Source: Leptoclinus maculatus
Lineage: Eukaryota > Chordata > Actinopteri > Perciformes > Stichaeidae
DNA: 64,000 bases
Direction: 5' to 3'
NCBI GenBank assembly: GCA_032191485.1
Contig: JAVDOI010000001.1
Coordinates: 34,887,885 to 34,951,884 of the forward strand
This document shows, piece after piece, positions 54,661 through 64,000 of this stretch. Each line of letters opens with the position of its first letter. The first letter of the stretch is position 1. The translations under genes were made by a program, and so were the position numbers. The notes beneath the pieces are model-generated. The model did no database searches, was not told the origin of the DNA, and saw nothing but the letters and a program-made list of their open reading frames with translations.

Positions 54661-57600
54661 CTACCCGTTGCTTGTGTTCTTGTTTAAGTGAGTTAATACC
54701 AAAAGGTTTGCTCGTTTATTGTATAAAAGTAGTAATACCACAAAGTAAAAATAAGTAGAAGTCCTGCATTTAAAGTTTTATTGATGTGAAAGTACAGACA
54801 TATTACCAACAAATTGTATTCAATCAAAAGTATATATGTATTATTAGTTGTGAAGGTTATATGTATCATATTATTACTGATGCATTAAAGAACCTAGTGG
54901 CTTTGCCTGTTTTAGCCCATTCATTATATATCAACTATAAGTGCTTTTGCATCACAACCAACACTTTTTCAAACCAAGCTACTGTGTTTAAGAAGTTTGT
55001 AATTTTTGTTATGTGTTCCATTAATTGATTTCCTTTCATTTGGAGAATCTATAAGAAGAAAGCAGCCTCAGTTGTGTAATTCATTGCAGTGAATTAAAAG
55101 TCTGCATTCATTTTTGTCAAGAAAAATACAGAAATCAGTCTCTGCATTTAAGTGCAATATCAAACAACCAAAGTTCAAAAGAAAGCAAGTTTAAAGAGTC
55201 TGCTTATTGACTTTCAATTACCTTACAGAAATGAAATAAAAACTACAGCTAACTTGAACCGTGGGACAAATGCATCAAAACATCCAATCGTGCACAGAAT
55301 TAATTGAAACGTTAACGATACATGTTTTGTAGTCAAGGAAGGACAAAGTGGTGTCATCATTTAACATGGACACTTTTGTATTAAGGAGGACCTGAAGGCC
55401 AGGCTTAACCTGAGCCGACTCTCCCGATGGAAGATGGCCAAGCCTTCAGATGCCCCAAAAAATGTTGCATTCAAGTGCTCCTCTTTAACTTGTGATGTAA
55501 AGACAGTTTATTAACAAGCTCCTGCCCACACTGGGGGCCTGCACAGGCATGTTTGCTGGACACTGAAATGTTTATATTAGATGGTTGATGGACCTTTGGT
55601 TGTTAACACCTAGTAATTGATTGCCAGAAAATTTGGTGCAGACATTTCTGTTCCTTCAGGGTGAATTTTAATAACGTTTGTGATCCCTCAATGTTTCATG
55701 TAAGGTCATCACAATGTCCAATTTTCAATTTGTCCAATACCTGCAAAACTTTTTGTTAGTTATTATTAGTGCTATATTCCATACATCAAATGTTAGCATG
55801 CTAACAAGCTAAACAAAGCATTTTTATTGTGAATATATTAGAGTGCTGACATTGTGCCTCACGGAGCTGCCAGCATCACAATGGGCCATAAGATACAGGA
55901 AGAAAACTTAAGACCATTTGTAATTGTCACGTTTTCCGGGCTTGTTATGAACACCTTATCTTTATTGAAGATTTTCTCTCAATGAAAGGTAATCAGACAC
56001 CGCTGCAACACATAGTTTCTTTTTTTTTTTGCTCAGAGCCAACGACAGGGCCTGATGATGATGGGTGCCAGCCATGAATATGGGACTGGGCAACAGCCCC
56101 GGCTCAGGCACTGTGGCGCCTGGTTGGCGGCTCTGAACGGGACTTCTGTGGTCCAAAGAGAGTTTGTCTCTGAGAGGAAGCTAAAGGCCTGAAGAAGAGC
56201 AGAGTGTTTTTGGGGGGGAGGAGAGGGAGATTGTGTTTGTCCCTCAATACGATCTCTCAGCTGGCTTGTACTGGCAGCAGGTGCAGAGCATCTGGGCAGA
56301 GCCTCTGGCAGTCCTCTCCATATTTAGCCTTGTGCTTTGGGCACGGAGATTAGGACCTCTGCCCATGAACAGAGGGAGCAGCGGAAGTTATCCAGCAGGA
56401 TTGTGTGTAGTGGCATGATAGGAATAATTTCCCCCGAAGCCAGAAATACTCTACAGATATTTTACTCAATCATTGATTCCACATAGCTGCGTTCCTCCGA
56501 CTGGATCAAACCAGATTCATGAAAACTTTAACTTTAGTTAAACTTAAGGAGATGAAAGATCCTTGCTGTTGCATAAGCATGATGTCACTTAGGCTACTCG
56601 GCTGCCTCCGCAAAGTGATTTCTTCTCTGAAGTTTAAGACAAGTGACTGATGAAAGCATCGATTATCCCCAAGAACAGCAGTGTTTTAAATGCAGTGTAA
56701 TTGTGACCTGGCGAAATGTTTCCTGAGTTCATTGTGGTTAGAAGCGAGTTGCTCTCACATGGAAGATCAAAAGCAGGGCAAGGAAAATCAAAAAGCGGTC
56801 TATAAATTCAAGATTGCACATATCTGTAGGTTTTTTGGATCCCATACGCTCCATGTACAGTCACAGCTGCAGTAAATGCCTCTTGTCCAAGTAAACAGCT
56901 TAAAGAAATAAGCTGATTGGCCTTTCCACGGTCCCCAAAAATACTCCAGTGACAGATGATACCGATTTATTTTACTGGTCCTCCAAAATATTATTCCCAT
57001 GTAGCCCCGTGGTTTCAATGAATGCAAACTATGTAGCAGTTTATATTTCCTGGGTGCTTGTGCAATGATGCATGATTCACTGCTGCTAGGGGCCCCTCTG
57101 CCTCACAGCCCTGTGGCCCCTCAGCGGGCACCTGCTCCAAAGTTCATCGAAAACAAACTCCAAACACTGATCTCACTGTCTCACCCTAGAAATCAGGATG
57201 ATGTCAGCTGCCTGCAGCACATGGGGGTCTAGTTGGTAGATGATCAAATGCATGAATCAACTGAGTTCCAGATGATCTTATCTGGACACCGCCCTCTCAT
57301 CCATGAGCAGAAAAGTACAGTTACATTACATTTGATTTATAGCTTTAAAGGATAGCACTGGGGGTTTCTAAAGTTTGCATTAATGTCTGTTTTCTTTGAG
57401 GTGTTTTGTCTGAGGCCCTGATGTTTGTGTCTCTGTGCAGCAGAACCCAGAGTCCATTCAATCATGTGAAATGCTCGGGGCTGTGAGGTCACTGTAGGAA
57501 GTCATCTAACCCAGAAAACAGGAATCTGCCAGACATTCTTCCACCAGCACACGATCCCCCGAAAGAAATGTTCCTGTTTCAAATCAGTTTCGATGAGGAT

Positions 57601-59409
57601 ATTTTGGACAGGAATCAGATGAATTGGTTATGGACATTAGGGTACTTTTCGTACACATGGGGCGAGGGTGAGACAGCTAGAGACATCCTTATTTTTGGAA
57701 TGTCGGGGGGCTTGTGCAATTTAGCTACGGAGATTACAAACTCTCAATTCTGAGAATAGTCTTTGCAAAAGAAAAAAATGGCGCCATGTTTTCTCAGATT
57801 CTGGGATATAAATATCTCCTATAGAAGAAATGTGAACGGCAAATCTATTTATCATACGTCAGATTAACAATGAAAGACAAATACTGCTATCAATCTATCA
57901 ATCATTAACTGTTGGTTCTAATCTTTTTGAATAGTTCTGTTTTTAAATGTGTCAAATGTTAAATAACTGTAAATCATGGGAACAAAGACGTCCATAGAAG
58001 GAGAAGCAATGTGGATTACATCTTTTATGGAGGTAAAAAAACATTCATAGTTAAAGTATTTGCCTAGAGATTCATGCAGTCGGTCTCTATTTCTGATCTT
58101 ATCAGTGACCCATCGGTATAAAGAGATCTGCATGGTGCTGACTCTTAGATCAGTGTATGAATGCAGGTTCTTATCTCGTTTTCTGCTCTGACAACTCTGA
58201 ACTCAACATGAACTGTCTCTTTCCTTCCAAAAAATTAAGATTGAGAGTTTTTACATCAGAAAGTAAAGACACTCATTGTGCAGACACGAGACAAACACGT
58301 ACCTACAGCTGCTAGTTTCACCCAGTTACAAGGTTCCTGTAACGTTGTCTCCCTGAAACATGAGGGTGGAGAAGAAGACAAAGGTGAAGTGTACCGGTGA
58401 GAACAGTGGTCCTTTGTTGCACAAACCTTTTTTTTTGTTTTGACACAGACGCAGCAAAACGGAGCCGATCGCTGCTGCAAGTCATGTGCATCAAGTGTGA
58501 TTCATCTTGTTTTGAGATAACCGGCACAATGAGGTCATATTGAACAACATACAGGCCTGTCATACAAACAGACAGCAGGTAAATAGGGATGCACCGATGC
58601 TACTTTTTCACTCCCGATACACTGATTCTAAATATCTTGACTCAATTTGCCAACTTCAACCTAAAATCTGTATACCTCACAGTGTGGAAGTTATTGTTAA
58701 AGACAGGTATTCCTATAGCACTAAGAACTGACTGAATTAATGTAACTGATTGCGGAAACACTGAATTTTATATTGACACTGACAAATAAACTGTATTAAA
58801 TGTGGATTGGCCAGTGAGGCTGATACCCATGTGGCAAATCAGATCGGTTGACAATGACATAATTCCACAAAAAAAACTGCTGTGTCGACAAAGTCCACTG
58901 TGCCATAGACTTATCATTGACCGAAAATATTCCCCAACTAACCTGCTAGAACCAAAAGTCTAGCTGCCTTTTTACAAAGTGAAATATGTATATGTAACCT
59001 ATTTTTTAAGATGTACGTCCCAAGTAGGAACAAACTGTTTTGGGGTTCAGTGCCATTGACATGGTGGGAGGTTGAACTAACACCATTTTTATCTGGACAA
59101 CATGGCTGATGCCACCTTCATGACCCAGTGGTAGAGACAAATAGCGCTCCTCAAGCATCTTCAAAATGTAGTCCATACAGTGGAATTAAACAAAAAAAGA
59201 CTGTGTATGTCAGTGTTCTGGGGTTTAACTTACTGAGGATCCTGTTCATATGGTGACACCTGGTGGACACTCAACATGTAGACGAGTCATGATGAAAGCA
59301 AGGTCTTGACTAAACCATCCAAAGGAAAAGAAAGAAAAAGGGGAAGGCTGGCTGCATTCTAACATATTTAGGTGCCAGGATCTCTGAAATGAAAACAGCC
59401 ATCCACTTT
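54661..59409. other. sbf2-swap70 convergent intergenic region
   Basis: No gene recognised. It includes a dispersed repeat copy (55600-55885) and a comparatively G/C-rich, non-repetitive block at 56035-56410 that might be conserved non-coding sequence. A fragment at 58585-58625 starts agggatgcaccgat, faintly like hAT ends. The rest is A/T-rich. Confidence 0.6.
55600..55885 (+). repeat. dispersed fish repeat copy
   Basis: The blocks gaaaatttggtgcagacatt, tcaatttgtccaatacctgc, aatgttagcatgctaacaag and gtgcctcacggagctgccag follow the order of a repeat I know from spiny-rayed fish genomes (rich in gttagcatgctaac). Diverged and non-coding. Confidence 0.55.
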
Positions 59410-59927
59410 CATAAAAAATAGGTGGTGTTTTATTTATTTAATCATATTAGTAATGACTGTAACAGACTCAACTTTAGCTAATGAACCAAGCTAGAGTGGA
59501 AATGAATCTGCTGTTATACAGCTATAAGTTTATGTCAAAACACAAAACAAAAGTACTTGAATTAACACAGGAAGTCAGAAAAGACGGGTTAAAATTAGAA
59601 AATAAAAAAACAACTGAACAAAATAAGAAAAACTGAATGTTTTTTACCTAAAATAATCACAATTCAAGTTCCGCTGATGGCCGATGATCACTATCTCTAT
59701 GACTGCCGAGCAAACTGCATCTGCTGAGAATCTCCAAATGAAATCTGTGGACCATGATTCAATATTAATTTATCAAACTATTTTCTATTTCTTGAATATG
59801 AATTTTTGTTACAGAAGAAACTGATGCAGTTAATCCCAGCTGTTCTTTTAAAACTAACCCAAATCACGTGGCTCAGTAAGACCTCGAATGTAACAGTTCA
59901 GATTCTTCCTCATCGGTGTGAACGTGT
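59410..59927 (-). other. swap70: swap70 3' UTR
   Basis: Non-coding sequence after the stop, ending shortly beyond two overlapping AATAAA signals on the - strand (59429-59438). The lower boundary is approximate. Confidence 0.55.
59429..59438 (-). terminator. swap70: swap70 polyadenylation signal pair
   Basis: On the - strand aataaataaa gives two overlapping AATAAA hexamers about 490 nt after the stop codon. These are the only canonical signals I noticed close behind the stop. Confidence 0.55.
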
Positions 59928-60046
59928 TCACTGAGCCTGAGCCCCCTGGTTCTTACTCTCCTGCCACGACTTCTTCCTCAGCTCCAGCTCAGCGTCGGTG
60001 AATGAAGCCGGACCCCAGTTAGTCATCCTCTGAGGTCCTTTATGAC
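59928..60046 (-). CDS. swap70: swap70 terminal coding exon, actin-binding tail
   Basis: It encodes GHKGPQRMTNWGPASFTDAE, LELRKKSWQESKN and QGAQAQ, then TGA (complement at 59928-59930). The NWGPAxFTxAEL motif is diagnostic for the SWAP70 C-terminus that binds non-muscle F-actin. The acceptor is gtcttttag on the - strand. Confidence 0.95.
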
Positions 60047-62968
60047 CTAAAAGACCAGGTTAAAAGAGAAGGAAAGGAGGCCTTTTAACAAGATGGACTT
60101 AGACAAATTGCATGACTCTGGTTGTGAAACGACAATAATTAAGGGTGTAAAGTCAAGGGTTTTCTATGCTCTTAGGCTGTAAATTACTCTATATGGTCAA
60201 AGGAAAACCTGCACATTAGCCTACATCCCTATGTAATTGCCCAAACCAAGGGCAATAATCTGCTGCTATAACAACCTCCACTCTCCTGGGAAGGCTTTCA
60301 ACAACATTAAGGGACATGGCTGCAGATATTTGCTCTCATTCAGCCACAAGAGCGTTAGTGAGGTCGACCCCTGATGCTGGGCGATGAGGCCCAGCATTCC
60401 AGTTAATCTCAAAAGTGTTGGACGGTGTTGAGGTCAGGGTTCTTGTACAGACCGTTCAAGTTCTTCCACACCAAACTGGGAAGAAACATTTGCTTTATGG
60501 ACCTCGCTTTGTTCAGGGGAGCATTATCATGTTGAAACAAGAAAGAGCCTTTACCAAACTGTTGCCACAGAATTCAAGGAACGTCAAGCCAAAAGCATAA
60601 AAAAAAGAACATATATACGGTAGTATGTTGACAGCTGTGTCCACATACCTCTGGTCATGTAGTGTACCTCGCTGCAACTTTCGGTATAAGGCTGTTTTTG
60701 TAAGTTAGGCCTTGATTCAAATTGTGGAACACTAGTATTTAAATCTTGCAAAAACAGAACGAGAAGCCTCGTTTCCATGAACTTAAAGTACAGAGTTCTT
60801 AAATGCCGGTCAGATACATCTGTGGAATGTTGATTTATGAAACAATCACAATGTCCCTGTCTACCTGGCTGGATGAGACGCACCAGCCCCTCATGTTTGG
60901 CCACCTTGTTCTTCCAAGTCTTGGTCTTGTTAGCTGCTCGTTCAAGCTTCCTTGACACCTTCTGTAAAACATGAAGAGAAAAATATACATGGAATCAGAT
61001 CATATAGAAAAAATAAATAGTTTTATTTACAGATACACAAACAGTGCCTTCTGCTAATTGGAAAAATAATAAAAAACTATTTCTGATGCCAAAGGGACCT
61101 GTCCACCCTAGATAAATAAAGCATCTGCCGGGGTTTCCAGATCAGTGTAAACCTCCACATGTGTGACCTGACCTCGTACTGCTCCAGTGCTCCGTGCCGC
61201 TCCCTCTCCAGACTCTCCAGCTGCAGCATGGCTGCCTGCAGGTCTCTTTCCTTGGCCCGCTGCTCGGCCACCAGCTCCTGCTTCTCCGCCTCAGTCTGAG
61301 ACAGCGCCCTCTGCTGCTGCAGGTGGATCTGCTCCAGCTCTGCTCTCTTTGCCACTTCCTCCTCCAGCAGCCTGTGATGGAAAACACAGCAATGCTGCTT
61401 AAACGTGTGCTCTATTTTACCCACTTAAGTCCAAATCTCAACAAAGAGAAATTGATGGAGCTGGAGTAGCTGGTAATAGCTTGTCAGTTCATACAGGCTG
61501 AGGAGAGACAAATTCAGTCTTTGACTATGGCAGGAATCCCACACAGGGAAACATGCAAAATATACCGGTACACAGAAATACAGTGATGACTATATTCTGT
61601 TTGCTGTGAGGGTATTTCACTCATTAGTAGGCCTACAGCTGGAGTAAACAGCTAGGGACACAGTATCATTGTGTAAGGTTGTGTGTTTGTGATGTTGTTT
61701 ACTGAACTTCATTGTACTGTATCGTTCAGGGTTCTCTATTTTCGTTTTTACCTCAAATATTTTAAGAAATTGTGAATATTTGATTAAAAATAAACCAATA
61801 ATACTAAAATGTTGTATAAAATCAATGAAAACTATTTTGCAGAACAAACGCAGTAGTCTGACCGTTTATTGTTTTATATTAATTCATAAAGCTTTTCTGT
61901 CACTTCATAGTCCTGCATGCAACTTTTAAAATGATCTTGTACTTTAAAACAATCTTGATATTTTTGCACAAAAAATCTGTCTGTAACCTTTTTATTATAG
62001 CTGTCTTGGAATAGCTGAATTGCAATCAGTACACTGATAACCAAGCTAGCCATTATACTAGCAGTCTGTAGCTAATGTGCTGCTAAAACAACATTATAGG
62101 TAACTGTTAGATTTATCCACTGTCCAATTTGTGTGTGTGTGTGTGTGTGTCTGAGACCTGGCCTGCAGCTTGTGCATGGCCTCCTCGTCCTGCATGGCCT
62201 GCCTCTCGTCCTCTAAGGCCTCCTCCAACCGGTGGTACATGTCCTCCAGCTCCCTGACGCGCTGCAGGTACTGCTCCAGCTCACAGGATTTCTGAGCCAC
62301 CTGCTCCTCCATCTGCTGACGCACCTGATTGAGTCAACACACACACACACACACACATGCAGTTGCACGTTCTTACACATTAGACTCTTGAACCGAGCAA
62401 TAATCTACAAATCAACCGTAAATCTTCACATTTGATGCTGTATTGTGACATTTCCTGTATTCTAGCTTCATCTTAATCCGCCTCTGTGTTGCTGCAATGA
62501 TGCAATCTCATCCGAGCAAACAATAAAATGTTTTTTTATCTTATAAAGGCCTTTGTCTGTTTAGTCCCTGGTGTAAGGGGGATGATTAATACATTTGTGC
62601 ATGTGACACTCAGACAAAAGATGACTCAATATCATGGGACATAACATTTTAATATTTTTAGCTTGTCTTTCCTGGAACGATGAAGCCACCAGACGGCGAC
62701 TGAATCAGAAAATAAATATGACTCAGTTTACCAGACTTCATTAGTTTACTCTCTGAACTTTCTAAAGATCATGTGTCACCACATATGCAAGTGTCAACAG
62801 CCAACATGATCGGGACAAAGGAGCAGCATTGTGGGAGGCAGACTGAGGCACTGTGGTTACCATTTTTTCTCTCTCCAGGTCCAGTCTGTAGCGATCCTGC
62901 AGGTCTAACTGAGTCTGCTTCCTCCTGTGCTCCTCCGTTGCTGCTTTAGCTGCAGCCTCATCTATTTT
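59928..62968 (-). CDS. swap70: swap70, last five coding exons found (C-terminal 229 aa)
   Basis: Switch-associated protein 70 binds PIP3 and F-actin and acts with Rac in membrane ruffling and B-cell migration. Exons on the - strand, in transcript order: 62968-62861, 62324-62158, 61371-61173, 60961-60865 and 60046-59928. They join to 690 nt in one frame (229 residues plus TGA). Content: Glu/Arg/Gln-rich coiled coil (LEREKM, QQMEEQVAQKS, EQYLQRVRELEDMYHRLEEA, KLQARLLEEE, EKQEL), then KTWKNKVAKHEGLVRLIQPG and the C-terminal TNWGPASFTDAELELRKKSW actin-binding tail. Human SWAP70 is 585 residues, so EF-hand-like N-terminus, PH domain and the first part of the coiled coil lie beyond 64000. DEF6, its paralogue, lacks the TNWGPA tail. 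It is convergent with sbf2, as in human. Confidence 0.95.
60047..60864 (-). other. swap70 intron with Tc1-like MITE
   Basis: An 818-bp intron, more than half of it made up of a non-autonomous transposon (60184-60666). Confidence 0.75.
60184..60666. mobile_element. Tc1/mariner-like MITE, about 480 bp
   Basis: Diverged copy of a fish element whose consensus ends read ACACTATATGGACAAAAGTA. The left end here is ttactctatatggtcaaagg and the right end is complementary (ctctggtcatgtagtgta). Interior blocks gctgctataacaacctccac, ctcctgggaaggctttcaac and cattcagccacaagagcgtt are characteristic. Superfamily is from memory; TA duplication cannot be judged in the diverged copy. Confidence 0.65.
60865..60961 (-). 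CDS. swap70: swap70 exon, end of coiled coil
   Basis: It encodes KVSRKLERAANKTKTWKNKV then AKHEGLVRLIQP, matching the conserved NKTKxWKxKVxxHEGLxRLIxPG block. Phase 0 in, phase 1 out (CCA G|gtagac). Confidence 0.95.
61173..61371 (-). CDS. swap70: swap70 exon, coiled coil
   Basis: It encodes LLEEEVAKRAELEQIHLQQQ, SQTEAEKQELVAEQRAKERD and RHGALEQYE. Phase 2 in, phase 0 out (GAG|gtcagg). Continuous heptads rich in Leu, Gln and Glu. Confidence 0.94.
61372..62157 (-). other. swap70 intron
   Basis: A 786-bp A/T-rich intron. The 20 nt next to the exon donor at its high-coordinate end are (GT)10 on the + strand (62131-62150). Confidence 0.7.
62131..62150. repeat. (GT)10, reads (AC)10 in swap70 RNA
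   Basis: It begins 8 nt downstream of the swap70 donor at 62157 in transcript direction. Confidence 0.9.
62158..62324 (-). CDS. swap70: swap70 exon, coiled coil, flanked by dinucleotide repeats
   Basis: It encodes VRQQMEEQVAQKSCELEQYL, RVRELEDMYHRLEEALEDER and HKLQA. Phase 0 in, phase 2 out (CC AG|gtctca). In the transcript, (UG)10 precedes the acceptor and (AC)10 follows the donor. The exon is 167 nt, so skipping would shift frame. Confidence 0.95.
62325..62860 (-). other. swap70 intron
   Basis: A 536-bp intron with the (AC)10 tract near its acceptor and otherwise A/T-rich sequence. Confidence 0.7.
62337..62356. repeat. (AC)10, reads (UG/GU)10 in swap70 RNA
   Basis: It lies 12 nt upstream of the swap70 acceptor in transcript direction, and is complementary to the tract at 62131-62150. 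Confidence 0.9.
62861..62968 (-). CDS. swap70: swap70 exon, coiled coil
   Basis: It encodes 36 residues, KIDEAAAKAATEEHRRKQTQ to RLDLEREKM. Phase 0 both ends; acceptor gctccacag, donor ATG|gtaacc (minus strand). It is the most 5' swap70 exon recognised in the window; the preceding exon should lie above 64000. Confidence 0.92.
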
Positions 62969-64000
62969 CTGTGGAGCACAAAAGAGGAAAGAGATGTTAT
63001 TGGACTGCTTTAGGGGAAGCTGCACGAGGCTACAAGCGGGAACCTTAAAAAAGAAACTAATGTTAAAAGGTTCAGTGTGCATTTTTTAGGTCAAGTAATT
63101 TGTCCTTGTATTCTCTTATTTAACACTTTACTTGGTAACACCAGGGTGCACTTAGTAAAAAAATCCATGTATTCAAAAATGTAATGTGACTTTCCATATG
63201 ATCAGTTATTGGGCTTATGAAGATACATGTGTTTGACATTTGAAGAATAGCCATCTGGCAGGCTAAAAAGAGAAGTGAGAGGCCATCAATAATCTGCTGC
63301 AGCTCTGAAACAATTGAGTTCCTACGCCTGGCCCTCTGCAGGTGTCTCTGACTGATATATACTTTGTTTGCATAGTAGGTTTTGCTTCCCTTTTCACAGT
63401 GAATGTTCTGCTGCATCGTGTGTGGTTTATTTCTTTTTAAAATGTTTGTTTAGGTTATCTTAAATCACAATATGTGAAAATAAAGGGAAGTGGACAAAGA
63501 ATTTAGAACCTCTCCGATTTTGACATCTACTCAAAAATCAAGATCCAAGATGTATTACCTCGACTAACCTACTAGAACTCCACATTTGTACCTACAATAA
63601 AGCATGTATTTTAGTTTTGTTTAATGTGTTTCATCATGACATTTCTTATTATAGCCTACAGGGGTATTTTTGAAGCAGTAGTTTGAAGTGTTTTTAGATT
63701 GCACTGGTATGTGTTTACAGAATATAATTCAATTTAAATGATTGTCCCAAAGGGGAGCACTATATCTCTTTGTAAGGGTCAAAATGTTTTCTCTGTGCTC
63801 ACTTTGATAAAGAAAAAAATAACAGAGAACTGTCTGACAGATATAAATATGCGGGAGGAGCTTCCTGTAGTAAAGAAACGTGATTTCACCAGGACTCCTG
63901 TGTAACAATCGAGTTGAGCAAATGGTTTCTGGAGCCAACAAGATGTGGGAGCCTCCTTCTCAAAGTCATTTTTTTAAGTTTGAAGATCTGAGCTTGGACC
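62969..64000 (-). other. swap70 intron to window end
   Basis: Expected to be intron of swap70. The preceding coiled-coil exon (expected to read like RQRRKELRKKQ...QQELEAVRK) was not found up to 64000. An open - strand frame at 63250-63345 (RHLQRARRRNS) does not match SWAP70. Confidence 0.6.

Noticed and set aside
57325..57345. ttacattacatttga as a second copy of the 14905 repeat
   Set aside because: Only the low-complexity attac part is shared; the diagnostic agcagacgc and aaagcgactta blocks are absent.
58585..58625. agggatgcaccgat-type hAT end
   Set aside because: Only a short resemblance; no second end or target duplication found.
61187..61469. + strand open frames opposite the swap70 exon
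   Set aside because: Antisense shadows of Gln/Glu/Leu-rich coiled-coil codons; the - strand frame matches SWAP70 exactly.
63250..63345. Possible further swap70 exon (RHLQRARRRNSIVSELQQII on the - strand)
   Set aside because: It does not resemble the SWAP70 segment expected before KIDEAAAKAA, and no consistent phase-0 donor was found.

Overview
The window is a stretch of fish nuclear genome holding one long split gene and the 3' end of its neighbour. A teleost source, probably a percomorph, is inferred from three things: introns of 0.1 to 8.5 kb with GT-AG borders, abundant (CA)n microsatellites, and interspersed repeats of types I recognise from spiny-rayed fish. No bacterial, viral or organellar genes, CRISPR arrays, tRNA or rRNA genes were seen.

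From 3597 to 53378 the + strand encodes SBF2 (myotubularin-related protein 13), a DENN-domain Rab exchange factor fused to a catalytically dead myotubularin phosphatase and a C-terminal PH domain. I placed 39 coding exons by matching reading frame, splice sites and family sequence. Joined, they give 5481 nt in a single open frame (1826 residues plus stop). The roughly 46 N-terminal residues, including the start codon, are not in the window, so 1-3596 is intron. A 3' UTR of about 1.3 kb follows, ending near an AATAAA at 54639. A possible in-frame cassette exon lies at 43856-43930.

From 59928 to 62968 the - strand encodes the last five coding exons found for SWAP70, a PIP3- and F-actin-binding protein. 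They give 229 residues of coiled coil and C-terminal actin-binding tail; the rest of the gene lies beyond 64000. The two genes are convergent and about 4.7 kb apart. SBF2 and SWAP70 are also tail-to-tail neighbours on human chromosome 11p15, which supports orthology. No functional coupling between them is visible.

The introns hold the more unusual material. A 1064-bp hAT deletion derivative has a perfect 8-bp target duplication and sits 26 bp upstream of an sbf2 exon. A 917-bp non-autonomous element has 14-bp terminal repeats and another perfect 8-bp duplication. A 553-bp minisatellite has 16-bp units and a 204-bp higher-order period. There are also a Tc1-like MITE in a swap70 intron, several degraded fish repeats, two strong hairpins, and complementary dinucleotide repeats flanking one swap70 exon. 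I see no novel multi-gene system; the interest lies in splicing architecture and transposon-exon proximity.
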